64,000 bases of DNA from Burkholderia pyrrocinia (GCF_001028665.1 NZ_CP011504.1:2418001-2482000), one strand, 5' to 3'. Shown: positions 50,985-61,039, numbered from the stretch's first letter. Numbers and translations: made by a program. The notes: generated by a model not told the origin, from the sequence alone.

Positions 50985-53516
50985 ATGGGCCACACCGCAC
51001 TTTATAAGACGTTGCGTCTGGGCAACGCGCAATACAATCGTCTTGTCAAACTCGACACGCCGCTTGGCGTTGATTGGTTATTGCCGCTCTATGTGAAAGG
51101 AACGGCTAAGCTGGGCCGCGATTATGAATTCGTCGTTGATGCGGTTTCACCGCGCGGCAGTCAGATCGAACTCAACGCGCTGCTTGCCAAACCCGTCACG
51201 CTCTGGATTCAACAGACAGACGGCACGTACATGCCGATTCACGGTTACGTTCACAGATTCAGTCGGCTGGGATTCGATGGGGCGTTGACCTATTACAAGC
51301 TGGCATTCTCCCCCTGGCTCTATTTTTTGCGCCTGCGTCGTGATATGCGCGACTGGCAGGAACAGAACGGCGAGCAGATTCTGACGGATGTCTTCAATGA
51401 GCATCCTCAAGCGCGCGGCGCGTTCCGCTTCGATCTCCACAAGCCGCTGCCGTCTTATTCGAATCGGGTGCAGTGGGAATATGACCTGAACTTCGTCAAC
51501 CGCAGCCTTGAAGAAATAGGCGTGTTTCCGTATTTCGAGCAGGCGGACAACGGCCGGTCGCACACGATGGTCCTGACGGACGACGTGTATTTCGTCCCGC
51601 AACTGAAACAGTCCATTGTCGAGTTCAGTCATACGGGATTCAGCGGCGAAATGGACGGATTCGTGCAATGGAAGGAGCAGCTTCAGATCGAAAGTGCTCA
51701 ACTGACCTCGCGCTCGTTCGACTACAAGCGGCCGGATCTTCCCCGGCAAGTTCAAGGCGTCACCGATACGCAGAGCCAGTTGCCGACGGACGGCGAAGTC
51801 TACGACTACCCGGGCGCGTACATGTGGTCAGACCGGGAGCAGGGCGAGCGCCTCACGCAGATCCGGCTAGAGGAGAGGAAGTCCAGAATGAAGCGCTTCC
51901 ACGGAGTGGGCGGCTTGCGCTGTGCGATGCCTGGGCGGCGCTTCGAATTGCACGGCCATCCGGTTCATGACGCTGGAAGTCAGCCGGATCGTGAATTCGT
52001 GCTGCTCGGGGTGGACTGGTTAATTCGCAATAATCTGCCCGGTCTGGATGAGGTGGGGGATTTTCCCGACGGACTGGCTGTGGAAATCGCGGCAGCGAAG
52101 GTTGGTGCGACGGTGAGCCACGCGGATGGTGGCGAAGGTTTCTTTCAGGTGACGGTTGAAGCTCAACCGCGTAGTGTTCCGTTCCGCAGCCCATTTGAGC
52201 ACAAAAAGCCGGTGATGCAGTTGCAGAACGCGATCGTCGCTGGGCCAGGCGGCGAAGAGGTCTATACGGATTCGCTGAACCGGGTGAAGGTGTGGTTCCA
52301 CTGGAACCGTCGCAATGGCCAGGATGAACGCGCGTCATGCTGGGTGCGACCGACGTTCCTTGATGCGGGCTCGAACCGTGGCGGGATTCAGCCGCTACGC
52401 AAGGGCGACGAAGTGATCGTCGGTTTCATGGAAGGTGACTGTGACAGGCCTGTCATTATCGCGAGGATGTACGGGGGCGCGACGCAGCCTGTGTGGCATA
52501 CGAACGGATTGCTCTCCGGCCAACGTTCTCGCGAGTACGGCGGTACCGGGTACAACCAGCTCGTGATGGACGACTCGACGCAGCAGAATCGAGTTCACCT
52601 TTACTCGAGCAGCTATCAGTCTCACTTGCACCTCGGGTACCTGATCCAGCAGACGGACAATACGCGCGGCGCGTTCCTCGGCAGCGGTTTCGATCTCAAA
52701 TCGGATGCCTACGGCGCGATTCGGGCCGGACAGGGTTTGTTCGTGTCGACTCACCCGACAGCGACGAACCAACCGTTGAACGTGACGGCGGCGTCCGAAC
52801 AGTTGGCCAGTGCGGAAACCGTTGTTGATCTGACATCGCAGGCGAGTTCGTCGAACCAGGCGGAGAGTCTGCAGGAGGGGCAGGACGCGCTCAAGAAGTT
52901 TACCGATGCCACGCATTACAGCGTGAGTGGTGGTGCCGGTAGCGGTGGCCGCACGGGCGGCGGCGGCACTGGGAACGCAAATGGGTTTTCAACGCCGATC
53001 ATGCTGATTGCGAGCCCTGCCGGGGTGGGCGTGTCAACGCAGGACTCGGCACAGCTCACGGCGAATCAGCAGGTCAATATCGTGAGTGGCAAGAGCACGC
53101 ACGTGGCTGCCGGTAAATCGCTGATTGTGAGCGTGATGGAAAAGATCAGCTTATTCGCGCAGAACGCGGGTATCAAGCTGTTTGCTTCCAAGGGCAAGGT
53201 TGAGATTCAGGCGCAGAGTGACGAGATGAAGTTTTCGGCGCTCAACGACGTGACGATCACGAGTTCGAATGGGAAGGTTGTTATCTCGGCCGAAAAAGAA
53301 ATCTGGATCGGTGCAGGTGGCTCGTATATCAAGATCACGCCTGATCTGATTGAGAACGGCACCAGTGGTCAAATTCTCGAAAAGTGTGCGTCGTGGGATA
53401 AGCCGGGCGCATCGTCGATGCGCCTGCCTTCGCCGATCGCGAGCGTGCCGAAGGGCTGTTCGTGGAAGACCGCTGCGGCATCAGCCGATAGCGCTTCGAG
53501 CGTTGTGCTGGAGTAA
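50985..53516 (+). CDS. vgrG: T6SS spike protein VgrG with DUF2345 extension
   Basis: This 843-residue VgrG has an N-terminal gp27-like base (VKLDTPLGVDWLLPLYVKG; GYVHRFSRLGFDGALTYYKL), the gp5/OB motif YTDSLNRVKVWFHWNRRNG and SCWVRPTF, a Gly-rich linker and a C-terminal DUF2345 beta-helix (QQVNIVSGKSTHVAAGKSLI; KEIWIGAGGSYIKITPDLIE). A short tail with SPIASVPKGCSW follows. Unlike the VgrG at 7659 it has the classical core motif. ATG 50892 would add 31 non-conserved residues. It is followed directly by its DUF4123 adaptor. Confidence 0.92.
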   Translation: MGHTALYKTLRLGNAQYNRLVKLDTPLGVDWLLPLYVKGTAKLGRDYEFVVDAVSPRGSQIELNALLAKPVTLWIQQTDGTYMPIHGYVHRFSRLGFDGALTYYKLAFSPWLYFLRLRRDMRDWQEQNGEQILTDVFNEHPQARGAFRFDLHKPLPSYSNRVQWEYDLNFVNRSLEEIGVFPYFEQADNGRSHTMVLTDDVYFVPQLKQSIVEFSHTGFSGEMDGFVQWKEQLQIESAQLTSRSFDYKRPDLPRQVQGVTDTQSQLPTDGEVYDYPGAYMWSDREQGERLTQIRLEERKSRMKRFHGVGGLRCAMPGRRFELHGHPVHDAGSQPDREFVLLGVDWLIRNNLPGLDEVGDFPDGLAVEIAAAKVGATVSHADGGEGFFQVTVEAQPRSVPFRSPFEHKKPVMQLQNAIVAGPGGEEVYTDSLNRVKVWFHWNRRNGQDERASCWVRPTFLDAGSNRGGIQPLRKGDEVIVGFMEGDCDRPVIIARMYGGATQPVWHTNGLLSGQRSREYGGTGYNQLVMDDSTQQNRVHLYSSSYQSHLHLGYLIQQTDNTRGAFLGSGFDLKSDAYGAIRAGQGLFVSTHPTATNQPLNVTAASEQLASAETVVDLTSQASSSNQAESLQEGQDALKKFTDATHYSVSGGAGSGGRTGGGGTGNANGFSTPIMLIASPAGVGVSTQDSAQLTANQQVNIVSGKSTHVAAGKSLIVSVMEKISLFAQNAGIKLFASKGKVEIQAQSDEMKFSALNDVTITSSNGKVVISAEKEIWIGAGGSYIKITPDLIENGTSGQILEKCASWDKPGASSMRLPSPIASVPKGCSWKTAAASADSASSVVLE

Positions 53517-54497
53517 GTGGATATGGACAACTCAGATGCGCTTGATATGGATGAGTCCCCGGAGGCTGCCGTGATAGGTGCGGCCGTCAGCGGCTTGCGC
53601 GCATATTTCAGCAAGCGGCCGGAGATGCACTGCTATCTCGTCGTCGATCCGAGCCAGCGAGATCTTATGAATGACGACGAGGAATCCGAGCGATTCGAGG
53701 ATTTGACGAGTGCGATCGTAGAGGTCAGGCACGACGCTTTTCCTGACGGTCATCGGCCCTGTCTCGTCGAGTTGGACCTTGCCATTCGCGAAGGAGTTGA
53801 CGTTTTGGTAGAGAGTGTGCGGGTAGCCTTCGAGGATCGCCGTCCAATGTCGATGGCCGAAGGGTTGGGGCAGCGGGTCGGTGGATGGCTTGCCAGCGAG
53901 GCGTCATTGGCGGAGGTCGCCGAGCATTGGTCCCGCCACGTTCTGCAGTACAACGAGGAAGGGCGGCCGTGTGCGCTGCGTTTCTACGATACGCGAGCGC
54001 TCAGTTTGATCTGGCCAATGTTGTCCCAAGAGCAGCAGCAGGCGCTGCTGGGGCCGGTAAAGGTGTGGCACGCGCTCGACGCTTGCGCGAAATCTTGTGC
54101 GTACAGCGTACCGGCGGGGTCACGTGATGAGCTTTCGCTCACGACGGAGCAATGGCAGCGGATTCATCGTCATGGATTGATCAACAGGGCGCTCGCGCTA
54201 TATGCGATGGCGGTTGATCGCCAACCGGAGCCATCCGAAGTTGTAGTGGCGGATGCTGCTGCCGCGCGTGCGGCGCACTACGGCCTGTTCGACCGTGACG
54301 ATTGCGTGGCGTTCATTGGGAACGCGTTAACGTGGCATCCTGAGTTCGATCTGCATCCGAAGGTGCTGCAGCTTTTGGACGCACGGACGCCCGATCAGTT
54401 TTATACGGCAGCGGTCGGGGTATTGACGGAAGCGGATGTGGCGGAGATTCGAGACGGCGCCTGGTATGCGCGGCTGAGCGCTTCGTCGTCCCGTTGA
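53517..54497 (+). CDS. DUF4123 effector-loading adaptor (Tap/Tec type)
   Basis: This 326-residue protein begins at GTG 53517, right after the vgrG stop (ATG 53523 also possible). The DUF4123 domain spans about 38-170 (MHCYLVVDPS, PCLVELDLAIREG, RHVLQYNEEGRPCALRFYDT). These chaperones bring an effector to its VgrG and are encoded between the two, as here. The C-terminal third, with QFYTAAVGVLTEADVAEIRD, is typical of the family. Confidence 0.88.
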   Translation: MDMDNSDALDMDESPEAAVIGAAVSGLRAYFSKRPEMHCYLVVDPSQRDLMNDDEESERFEDLTSAIVEVRHDAFPDGHRPCLVELDLAIREGVDVLVESVRVAFEDRRPMSMAEGLGQRVGGWLASEASLAEVAEHWSRHVLQYNEEGRPCALRFYDTRALSLIWPMLSQEQQQALLGPVKVWHALDACAKSCAYSVPAGSRDELSLTTEQWQRIHRHGLINRALALYAMAVDRQPEPSEVVVADAAAARAAHYGLFDRDDCVAFIGNALTWHPEFDLHPKVLQLLDARTPDQFYTAAVGVLTEADVAEIRDGAWYARLSASSSR

Positions 54498-54540
54498 TTG
54501 GTGTTGGCAAGATTGCCTGAATTCAATACGAAGAGAGCGT

Positions 54541-57438
54541 ATGGCAGCAAATAACCAGAAATGTGCCAACTGTGAGAAGACGGGGCTGCCGATTTTGCCG
54601 GTGCGGTACGCCGTCCTGCCCAAAACGGTAAAGGCAAAGATGCCCGCCGGCATCGTCGGCGACCGCGTGACGACCGTTGGCCTTACCGAGCATCAGTATG
54701 GTCTCCGAACCTTGCGCGACGGTTGGCTCTATCTTTTATACGAAGTAGGTGCACGTGGTACCAATTACTGGGAAGCGTACAAGGTGACCGAAGACGGCCG
54801 GTTTTGGAAGCAGTCGTTACCGTTGCCGTCGGTTCCAACCACCCATCCGGCATGTGCCAAGACGAGCATTGCCGTTCCGATGGATGTCATCGCGATCGAG
54901 CAACCCGAACTTTGTACGGGCAAGGTTTATATCGCGTTCTCGCAACATGCGTGGCATCCACGAACTTTCGACAAATACGAGATCTACGTAGACTTGCGTA
55001 AACAGCGCATGCAATGGATCGAACCGTCGAAATGGGTCCCCACGGGGAAAGATGGGACGGGGCACGCAATCGTTGCAACGGAGTCTTCAATCAACGATGT
55101 GCTCGAGTACATGCCGGGCTTGGATGCGAAGCAACTGTGCGTGCTTGACGATAAGCAGCGCTTTACTGCAGACGATGGCAGCTATCGAGAAGATCTGCTT
55201 GCCCGCGTGGTGTCGCGTTACCCCTTGAACATTCGACAGGCGTCGCCAGCATCGGCGAGCCAGTCGCTGGTGAAAATGATGGGCCAAGTTGGAAAACACG
55301 ATGCCGGCGGCGGGGCAACTTCGTCAACCTATCCCCCGATGTTGCTCGCCTTGTGGGACGCAGTTGGCAACGTTCACGAGCTGAATGGCTTTCGCAATGA
55401 TCCAGTGTCCTGGCTCGATCGATATGGCTCGCAGCAGGAACTTGGTATGAAGGTAATGGCGCTGAACGACGTCGATACGGCCAAACGTATCGTCGACTCG
55501 CGCACGGGTCAGAACCTTGCAACTCAGGAGGCCATGGCGAAGGAGGCGCATGCCATGACTCCGCTTGGGTCGGCGACGGCTCGTGCCGGATTGGCTGCGC
55601 AACGCGCCAGGGCGCTAGCGGGAGCGGATGCTGCGCGTGCCCAGCAGGTTAATGCGTATTATGACGATCTCGACTGGATGGCCGCCAATAATATTCCAGG
55701 AAGCTATCAGACTCGTATTATTCAGATTGGCCGATTTAGTAGTGCAGGCAGCGCAAGTTCGAGTATGCCTTACCTGGGTAAATACCGCGATGAAGTCATG
55801 AACGATGCGCGCAAGTATGCAAAGGCGCAACCCGGTTTCCATGATCGCAATCTCGACAGGATGCAGAAATCGGAGTGGTCTCGGTACGAAGCACGACTTC
55901 AGCGAAAGCAAATCGAGGATTTCCGTACGCCGTACAAGAAGTTGCAAAACGCAGTGTTCCAATTGCAGGAAACACGCAGCAATGATGTCGGAAAATGGCT
56001 GCGAACGCCACTTCTTGCGGACACGCTTGACGACTATTACTGCGACGATCTAAGTGACAGCTTTGAATTCGAAGTTGTGGTTGCAATGGCAATCGACGGG
56101 CTGGGATCAACGCCCAAAGGGCTCGCGATTCTCGATGATCTGATCGGCCGCTGGAAGCCGACGGACAAGGAAAGCATCGTGTGGCGGGCAGTCGCCATGA
56201 ACCATCCAGCAGGGCGCGAGGAGCTTGAGAAACTGCTCGCCAGCGCGTTGGAGCACAAGGATACGCCGCTGGAGGACGATGGTGTCAAGTATGTCGTAAC
56301 GGCGGTGAAGTATATTGGTAAACTGACCGATTATTACAAGAAATATTCGAAATTGGCCTTGGAAACCAATCCGGCAAAGATTTCATATCTGGGTGCGATG
56401 TACAAGGAGCAAGGGCGTGACGTCTTGCTGATGAATATCGGTGATCGCGTCTTCGAAAAACTCCGAATCAATAAGTTGGGCGATTTTGTCGGGGAAAAAA
56501 TTGTACAGACGTTGTTCCTCCAGAGGGCAGGAGTACCTGTCGAGGATGCGCTGGCACTCGTCCGCAAGCAGGCCCTGTATGACAAGGTGAGTCGAAGCGA
56601 AATTTTGCAGCGTTTTCGCACGGCACGAACTGTGTTGTCGGCGCCGGCGAAGGCAGGAGCGAACCCGACTACCGAGTTGTATGAGGTGTGGGATAAGTTG
56701 AAGGCCGACAAGGATGCGAACGCGCTGAAGGAGCTTCGTCTCGGTCGTATCGCGGTGATCGCGGCTCTATGTGAGTTGGTGAACTTCTGGCATCTGTTGT
56801 CAGAGGCCAAGGACGAAGATACCACCGCCAAGCTGATCAAATCGGGGGCGTCGCTCAGTGCGGCGATCATCACAATTGCGATGACGCCGTATTACGGTAC
56901 GCTGAAGAAGTCCGTTCGGACGATGGGCTGGAAGATGGTGGGAGGTTTTTTGTCGGGCGCTGGCGCATTTGCTGCAGCTTGGCTGGACTACGGAGCAACT
57001 CGAAAATCGCTGAAGAGCGGTCAGTACGACGTAATGTGGATCTTGGTTGCGAAAACGATGCTGGGGGTTGCCTCCGGTACGGCATTTGTTATCGATGCCA
57101 TCAGTACTGCGGCGCCGCTATTCAAGACGTTGGCGGCTCGCTCAGGGAATCGAGTCGTCGTCATGGCGGTCGAGGCTGTTGCATCGCGAGTGGCAGTGGT
57201 TGCGTCGCTCCGAGTGGTGAGCATGCTGATTACATGGGAAGCGACCATTGGGTTGCTCGCACTTCAAGTACTCGCTGACGTCCTGACCCCGGACGAGTTG
57301 GAGTCGTGGTGCTCTCGCTGTGTATTCGGCACTGGGCAAGAGGCTATTCTGCGTGTGAAAGATCACAGTGTTGCAAAATACACGGATATGGCGCAGCAGG
57401 AAAAGGCCTTTGAGAAGGCAATGACGGAGATGGCATGA
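54541..57438 (+). CDS. VasX/BTH_I2691-like T6SS effector with C-terminal membrane region
   Basis: This 965-residue protein has the N-terminal domain of VasX and BTH_I2691-type effectors: CANCEKTGLPILPVRYAV (C8, C11) and YGLRTLRDGWLYLLYEVG. A long helical middle region follows (about 250-740). The C-terminal part (about 770-930) has several hydrophobic segments (AAIITIAMTPYYG, WKMVGGFLSGAGAFAAAWL, TMLGVASGTAFVIDAIS, MLITWEATIGLLALQVL), as in colicin-like pore formers. It follows vgrG and DUF4123, and its stop overlaps the first immunity candidate (ATGA). Membrane depolarisation is the inferred action. Confidence 0.87.
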   Translation: MAANNQKCANCEKTGLPILPVRYAVLPKTVKAKMPAGIVGDRVTTVGLTEHQYGLRTLRDGWLYLLYEVGARGTNYWEAYKVTEDGRFWKQSLPLPSVPTTHPACAKTSIAVPMDVIAIEQPELCTGKVYIAFSQHAWHPRTFDKYEIYVDLRKQRMQWIEPSKWVPTGKDGTGHAIVATESSINDVLEYMPGLDAKQLCVLDDKQRFTADDGSYREDLLARVVSRYPLNIRQASPASASQSLVKMMGQVGKHDAGGGATSSTYPPMLLALWDAVGNVHELNGFRNDPVSWLDRYGSQQELGMKVMALNDVDTAKRIVDSRTGQNLATQEAMAKEAHAMTPLGSATARAGLAAQRARALAGADAARAQQVNAYYDDLDWMAANNIPGSYQTRIIQIGRFSSAGSASSSMPYLGKYRDEVMNDARKYAKAQPGFHDRNLDRMQKSEWSRYEARLQRKQIEDFRTPYKKLQNAVFQLQETRSNDVGKWLRTPLLADTLDDYYCDDLSDSFEFEVVVAMAIDGLGSTPKGLAILDDLIGRWKPTDKESIVWRAVAMNHPAGREELEKLLASALEHKDTPLEDDGVKYVVTAVKYIGKLTDYYKKYSKLALETNPAKISYLGAMYKEQGRDVLLMNIGDRVFEKLRINKLGDFVGEKIVQTLFLQRAGVPVEDALALVRKQALYDKVSRSEILQRFRTARTVLSAPAKAGANPTTELYEVWDKLKADKDANALKELRLGRIAVIAALCELVNFWHLLSEAKDEDTTAKLIKSGASLSAAIITIAMTPYYGTLKKSVRTMGWKMVGGFLSGAGAFAAAWLDYGATRKSLKSGQYDVMWILVAKTMLGVASGTAFVIDAISTAAPLFKTLAARSGNRVVVMAVEAVASRVAVVASLRVVSMLITWEATIGLLALQVLADVLTPDELESWCSRCVFGTGQEAILRVKDHSVAKYTDMAQQEKAFEKAMTEMA

Positions 57439-58166
57439 GTTTGGAGCGTGAATATGCAGTTCAGGTGCTGCGAGGCACGATCAGCGAGTTGAAGTGCCGG
57501 CGTCGCCAGCAGGACTTCGTCTTGAGTGAAACGCAGCATGCTTACATGCAGGCAACGGCCGCAGGTGCGGCCCTGGCTGGCATGGGAGCATCGGCGATCG
57601 GGTTGATCCAATCGTCTGCAAATTCCGAGGAAGAAGCGGATTGGGTGGAGTTTGAACTGGGCGGCAAGCAGATCGAAGGGTGGCTCTGGAAGATGCCGAT
57701 GAAAGAGGGCGACGAAGTTGAGGTCGTTGCCGAATTGAGGCCGCGTGACCGCTACTTTGCGTATTCAATCCGGAGAGTTCGGGACGATATCGTGGCAGTA
57801 TATCCGCATGCGACGAGAGGGAGGTCGGCCCTTTATCGTTGGCTGATGAAGATCATGCTGTGGTTTTTTGTGCCGGTCTACGCTCTACTGTGCTTCATGC
57901 TGTCACGTGACGCCGCTGATATCGATAGCACGACTCTCATGACAGTCTTGGGAGGTGCAGGTGCCTTTTCTCTATTGATATTCTGGATCCTGTTTTACCG
58001 TGCGTATCTCAAGATGAAACGCTTTGCCAGATTGGCCGAAGTCATTTTCTCCTGCTACGGCTGGAGTGAGGTACGCAGGATCAATCTCGTACGTTCGTCG
58101 AAACAGATGAAGCCGGAGAAGCGAGATCTCGACTATGGCATTCACTACTTCCACTATCGGCCTTGA
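57435..58166 (+). CDS. candidate immunity membrane protein, copy 1
   Basis: This 243-residue protein overlaps the effector stop by ATGA. The N-terminal half is soluble (EYAVQVLRGTISELKCRRRQ; WVEFELGGKQIEGWLWKMPM; VAVYPHATRGRSALYRWLMK). Two membrane helices follow at about 138-157 and 168-192 (GAGAFSLLIFWILFYRAYL), then a cytoplasmic tail. A weaker hydrophobic stretch lies at about 42-60. An inner-membrane location suits immunity to a pore-forming effector. It is very similar to the next gene. Confidence 0.72.
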   Translation: MSLEREYAVQVLRGTISELKCRRRQQDFVLSETQHAYMQATAAGAALAGMGASAIGLIQSSANSEEEADWVEFELGGKQIEGWLWKMPMKEGDEVEVVAELRPRDRYFAYSIRRVRDDIVAVYPHATRGRSALYRWLMKIMLWFFVPVYALLCFMLSRDAADIDSTTLMTVLGGAGAFSLLIFWILFYRAYLKMKRFARLAEVIFSCYGWSEVRRINLVRSSKQMKPEKRDLDYGIHYFHYRP

Positions 58167-58187
58167 GGTGCGGACGGTGGAGGTGGC

Positions 58188-58925
58188 GTGAGTTCGGAGC
58201 GTGAATACGCAGTTCAGTTGCTGCGAGGCACGATCAGCAAGCTGAGGTGCCGGCGTCGCCAGCAAGACTTCGTCTTAAGTGAAGCACATCACGCCTACAT
58301 ACAAGCGACGGCGGCCGGTGCAGCGTTGGCTGGCATGGGTGCATATGCAATCGGGTTGATTCAGTCTTCAGCGAACTCCGAAGAAGAGGCGGGCTGGGTG
58401 GAGTTTGAACTCGACGGCAAGCAGATCGAGGGATGGCTCTGGAAGATGCCCATGAAAGAGGGTGACGAGGTGGAGATCGTAGCCGAACCGAGGCCGCGTG
58501 ATCACTACTTCGCCTACTCAATCCGAAGAGTCAATGATGATGTTGTCGCGGTGTATCCGCACGCGACGCGAGGGAGGTCAGCTCTTTATCGTTGGCTGAT
58601 GAAGATCATGCTGGGTACGGTCGTGATTCTGAATGCGGTGGGGAGTTTGCTTACGTTTACCGACACGGGTATGGATCGAGTCACTCTTATGACCGTTATG
58701 GTCGGTGCATGGGCTTTCTCACTGCTGATCTTCTGGGTCCTGTTTCACCGTGCTTATCTGAAGATGAAACGCTTTGCTAGACTGGCTGAAATCATTTTCT
58801 CCTGCTACGGCTGGAGTGATGTACGCGGGATCAATCTCGTACGTTCGTCGAAACAGATGAAACCGGAGAAGCGAGATCTCGAATACGGCATTCACTACTT
58901 CCACTATCGCCCACAGGGTACTTAA
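58188..58925 (+). CDS. candidate immunity membrane protein, copy 2 (tandem paralogue)
   Basis: This 245-residue protein starts at GTG 58188, with GGAGG just upstream. It is highly similar to copy 1 over the N-terminal 140 residues and the last 50. The first membrane helix and the loop after it differ most (TVVILNAVGSLLTFTDTG here). The duplicated DNA remains nearly identical in places, indicating a recent tandem duplication. Divergence of the periplasmic-side segment suggests different effector variants are recognised. Confidence 0.72.
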   Translation: MSSEREYAVQLLRGTISKLRCRRRQQDFVLSEAHHAYIQATAAGAALAGMGAYAIGLIQSSANSEEEAGWVEFELDGKQIEGWLWKMPMKEGDEVEIVAEPRPRDHYFAYSIRRVNDDVVAVYPHATRGRSALYRWLMKIMLGTVVILNAVGSLLTFTDTGMDRVTLMTVMVGAWAFSLLIFWVLFHRAYLKMKRFARLAEIIFSCYGWSDVRGINLVRSSKQMKPEKRDLEYGIHYFHYRPQGT

Positions 58926-58927
58926 CA

Positions 58928-59179
58928 ATGATGAATCTTATTCGCGTAGGTGACGATACCGATCATGGTGGCAAGGTGATTACGGGATCGTCAAAGATGC
59001 GATTCGACGGCCGTTTCGTTGCCCGCAAGGGTGATGAGGTTTCGTGCCCCCAGCATCCGGATGTGAAGCCAAATTTGATTGTCGAGGGCGACGAATCAAT
59101 GACCGACGACGGTGTTCCGATTGCCCGGCACGGTCACCGGGCGACCTGCGGCTGTCACTTGATTTCGAGCCTTACCTGA
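58928..59179 (+). CDS. PAAR-domain protein (VgrG tip cap)
   Basis: This 83-residue PAAR protein reads IRVGDDTDHGGKVITGSSKM, then FVARKGDEVSCPQHPDVKPN, and ends HGHRATCGCHLISSLT with the zinc-binding Cys/His set. It starts 2 bp after the second immunity candidate and closes the rightward cluster. It would cap the VgrG at 50985. Confidence 0.88.
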   Translation: MMNLIRVGDDTDHGGKVITGSSKMRFDGRFVARKGDEVSCPQHPDVKPNLIVEGDESMTDDGVPIARHGHRATCGCHLISSLT

Positions 59180-59227
59180 CCTGCATGAATTACGGCGCGA
59201 CTTGATCGTCCAGGTTGAGGCAGAAAA

Positions 59228-61039
59228 TCAGGCGAGCATGATCGTGCCTGGCCGTGGCGTGCAACGTCGAATTTCCCGGCCTGTGTTGGCCGACATCACG
59301 ACAAGTTGGACAAAGCTCGTCACTGGAGCATGCACGGCGAAGAAGTGATCCATCACGACGATGAATGTGCTGAGGCTGGCGGCGGCAAACGCTTGTTCAT
59401 CGACCGTCAACGTCACTTCGAGACCTCGCACGAAACTCGGCATCGGTTCTCCCGGCAGCCAGAGCTGTTTGACGCGATGGCTCAGGTTCGTCAGTCCGTT
59501 GAGCAGGTTTGCGTGTCCCGCAGAATGAGCAGCGAATTGGCGGAACAGGCGTTTTAGTTCCACGAGCCCGGTAGGGGTCAATTCGATCGAGTGCGGGGCG
59601 AGCTGCGTGATGAGCCGCCAAGCCGAATCGCCTTCACGCGACAATCGCGAGACTTCCGTAGGTGCGTCCAGCATCACTATGCGCGAAACCATCGTTCCCT
59701 GCTCGTTCACCAGATCACCGTCCTCGGCACCTGCCCGCATCGCGCGATGGAGATTGCCATTCGAGCAGGAGACATCTGCCGTTATCTGCTCGATCCCGGT
59801 GTCGGTTGCCGGTCGGCCGTCGAGTTCGACTAGGCTGAGCGTGGTTTCCTTCTTCCCCGATGGCGAGGCCGCGTTGTGTTGCATGAGAACCCAATAGGGA
59901 CCGGCCGGTTTGGTGGAACTGCCGTGCATGAGCGACGTGAACGGAGGAATGATATTCGCTCTGGACTCGCGTGTTGTGGTACGGACCTCGTCGACGGACC
60001 AGATCTCGACGCCGGCGGCATCCGTATTCTGGGATTGCACGGGATACGCGTCCGTGATCGGATTCCGCTTGAGTGGTAGCGACGTAAGCCGGAACAGGTT
60101 GACGATCGGCGTGCAAAAGAGCTTCAGATGGTCGGCCGACAGATCTTTTAGTTGCTGTGCCGTCCACGAATCCGGATGAACGTCACAAACGGCGAGATGC
60201 AATGTGAGTTTTTGGCTGGAACCCACCACACGCGCGAGCGTGGCGAGGTCGACGTCAATGAAATCGAATTTCTTCGGAAACGCAAAATATTCGCTCAGTA
60301 GTCGCAGGGCCGGCGGCCCATCGTCTTCGTCGATCAGTTTCTCAGCACCATCGTAGCCCACGGCGGTGAGCGGCGGTGTGGTCAGAGGTGACCAGCGACG
60401 TTCGATGTTTTCGACGAAGGCCGCTGTCGTGCGCATCGTCATCGTGTCCATTGCCGCACCGACGACTTCGCGGGAGCCGTTGACATGAATGCGCAACGGG
60501 CTGGGGACGGCTTCGATGCGAAAGTCAGGTCGGGCAACTTCGAAAGTGATGGAGAGCAGACCAGTCGTACTGGGCGGTAGCACCACGTCGGAGGGCACAG
60601 CCGTAGCCGATGCGTAGCGCGCAGTCGAAATGCGCACGGGTGCCAGCGTTACGTCATATACAGTGCGGAAACGGCAGTCTTCTGCCTTGCTTGCGAGTTC
60701 CGTGTGGCGGGCAATGACCGATGGCTCGGTGAGCTTGTCGAACATGTCCGAGACATCGAACTGGGCAACTGCGCATGCCGGAACCGCTCGAAGATACTGG
60801 GGATACAGCATGCCGAGGAGAGCTTCGGCGAATTCAGGATAGTTGTCGTCGAGCCGATTGCCTATATCCGCGGCGAGGAGGGCGAACGACTGCAACATCC
60901 GTTCGACATGGGGATCTTCGGAATGGTCGCCGGAAATCCCCAGGCGAACGGCAATTTTGGGATAGCGTGTCGTAAAGGTTCCAATCGATCGGCGCAGTAG
61001 CGCAAGTTCTCGTTCGTAGTGCGGAAGCAGTTGATCCAT
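59228..61039 (-). CDS. tssF: second T6SS baseplate protein TssF (VasA/ImpG)
   Basis: This 603-residue TssF starts MDQLLPHYERELALLRRSIG at ATG 61039 (a TTG 36 bp upstream is less likely). Family landmarks are RLGISGDHSEDPHVERMLQS, LLSEYFAFPKKFDFIDVDLA and HLKLFCTPIVNLFRL. It converges on the PAAR gene, opposite to the rest of the cluster. It has no tssE, tssG, tssH or tssK neighbours, so it is an orphan core gene. It is divergent from the TssF at 19037. Confidence 0.9.
   Translation of the reverse strand: MDQLLPHYERELALLRRSIGTFTTRYPKIAVRLGISGDHSEDPHVERMLQSFALLAADIGNRLDDNYPEFAEALLGMLYPQYLRAVPACAVAQFDVSDMFDKLTEPSVIARHTELASKAEDCRFRTVYDVTLAPVRISTARYASATAVPSDVVLPPSTTGLLSITFEVARPDFRIEAVPSPLRIHVNGSREVVGAAMDTMTMRTTAAFVENIERRWSPLTTPPLTAVGYDGAEKLIDEDDGPPALRLLSEYFAFPKKFDFIDVDLATLARVVGSSQKLTLHLAVCDVHPDSWTAQQLKDLSADHLKLFCTPIVNLFRLTSLPLKRNPITDAYPVQSQNTDAAGVEIWSVDEVRTTTRESRANIIPPFTSLMHGSSTKPAGPYWVLMQHNAASPSGKKETTLSLVELDGRPATDTGIEQITADVSCSNGNLHRAMRAGAEDGDLVNEQGTMVSRIVMLDAPTEVSRLSREGDSAWRLITQLAPHSIELTPTGLVELKRLFRQFAAHSAGHANLLNGLTNLSHRVKQLWLPGEPMPSFVRGLEVTLTVDEQAFAAASLSTFIVVMDHFFAVHAPVTSFVQLVVMSANTGREIRRCTPRPGTIMLA

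Noticed and set aside
50785..51096. Short frame with a hydrophobic start before the second vgrG
   Set aside because: Overlaps the vgrG start in another frame and loses coding character after about 45 codons.
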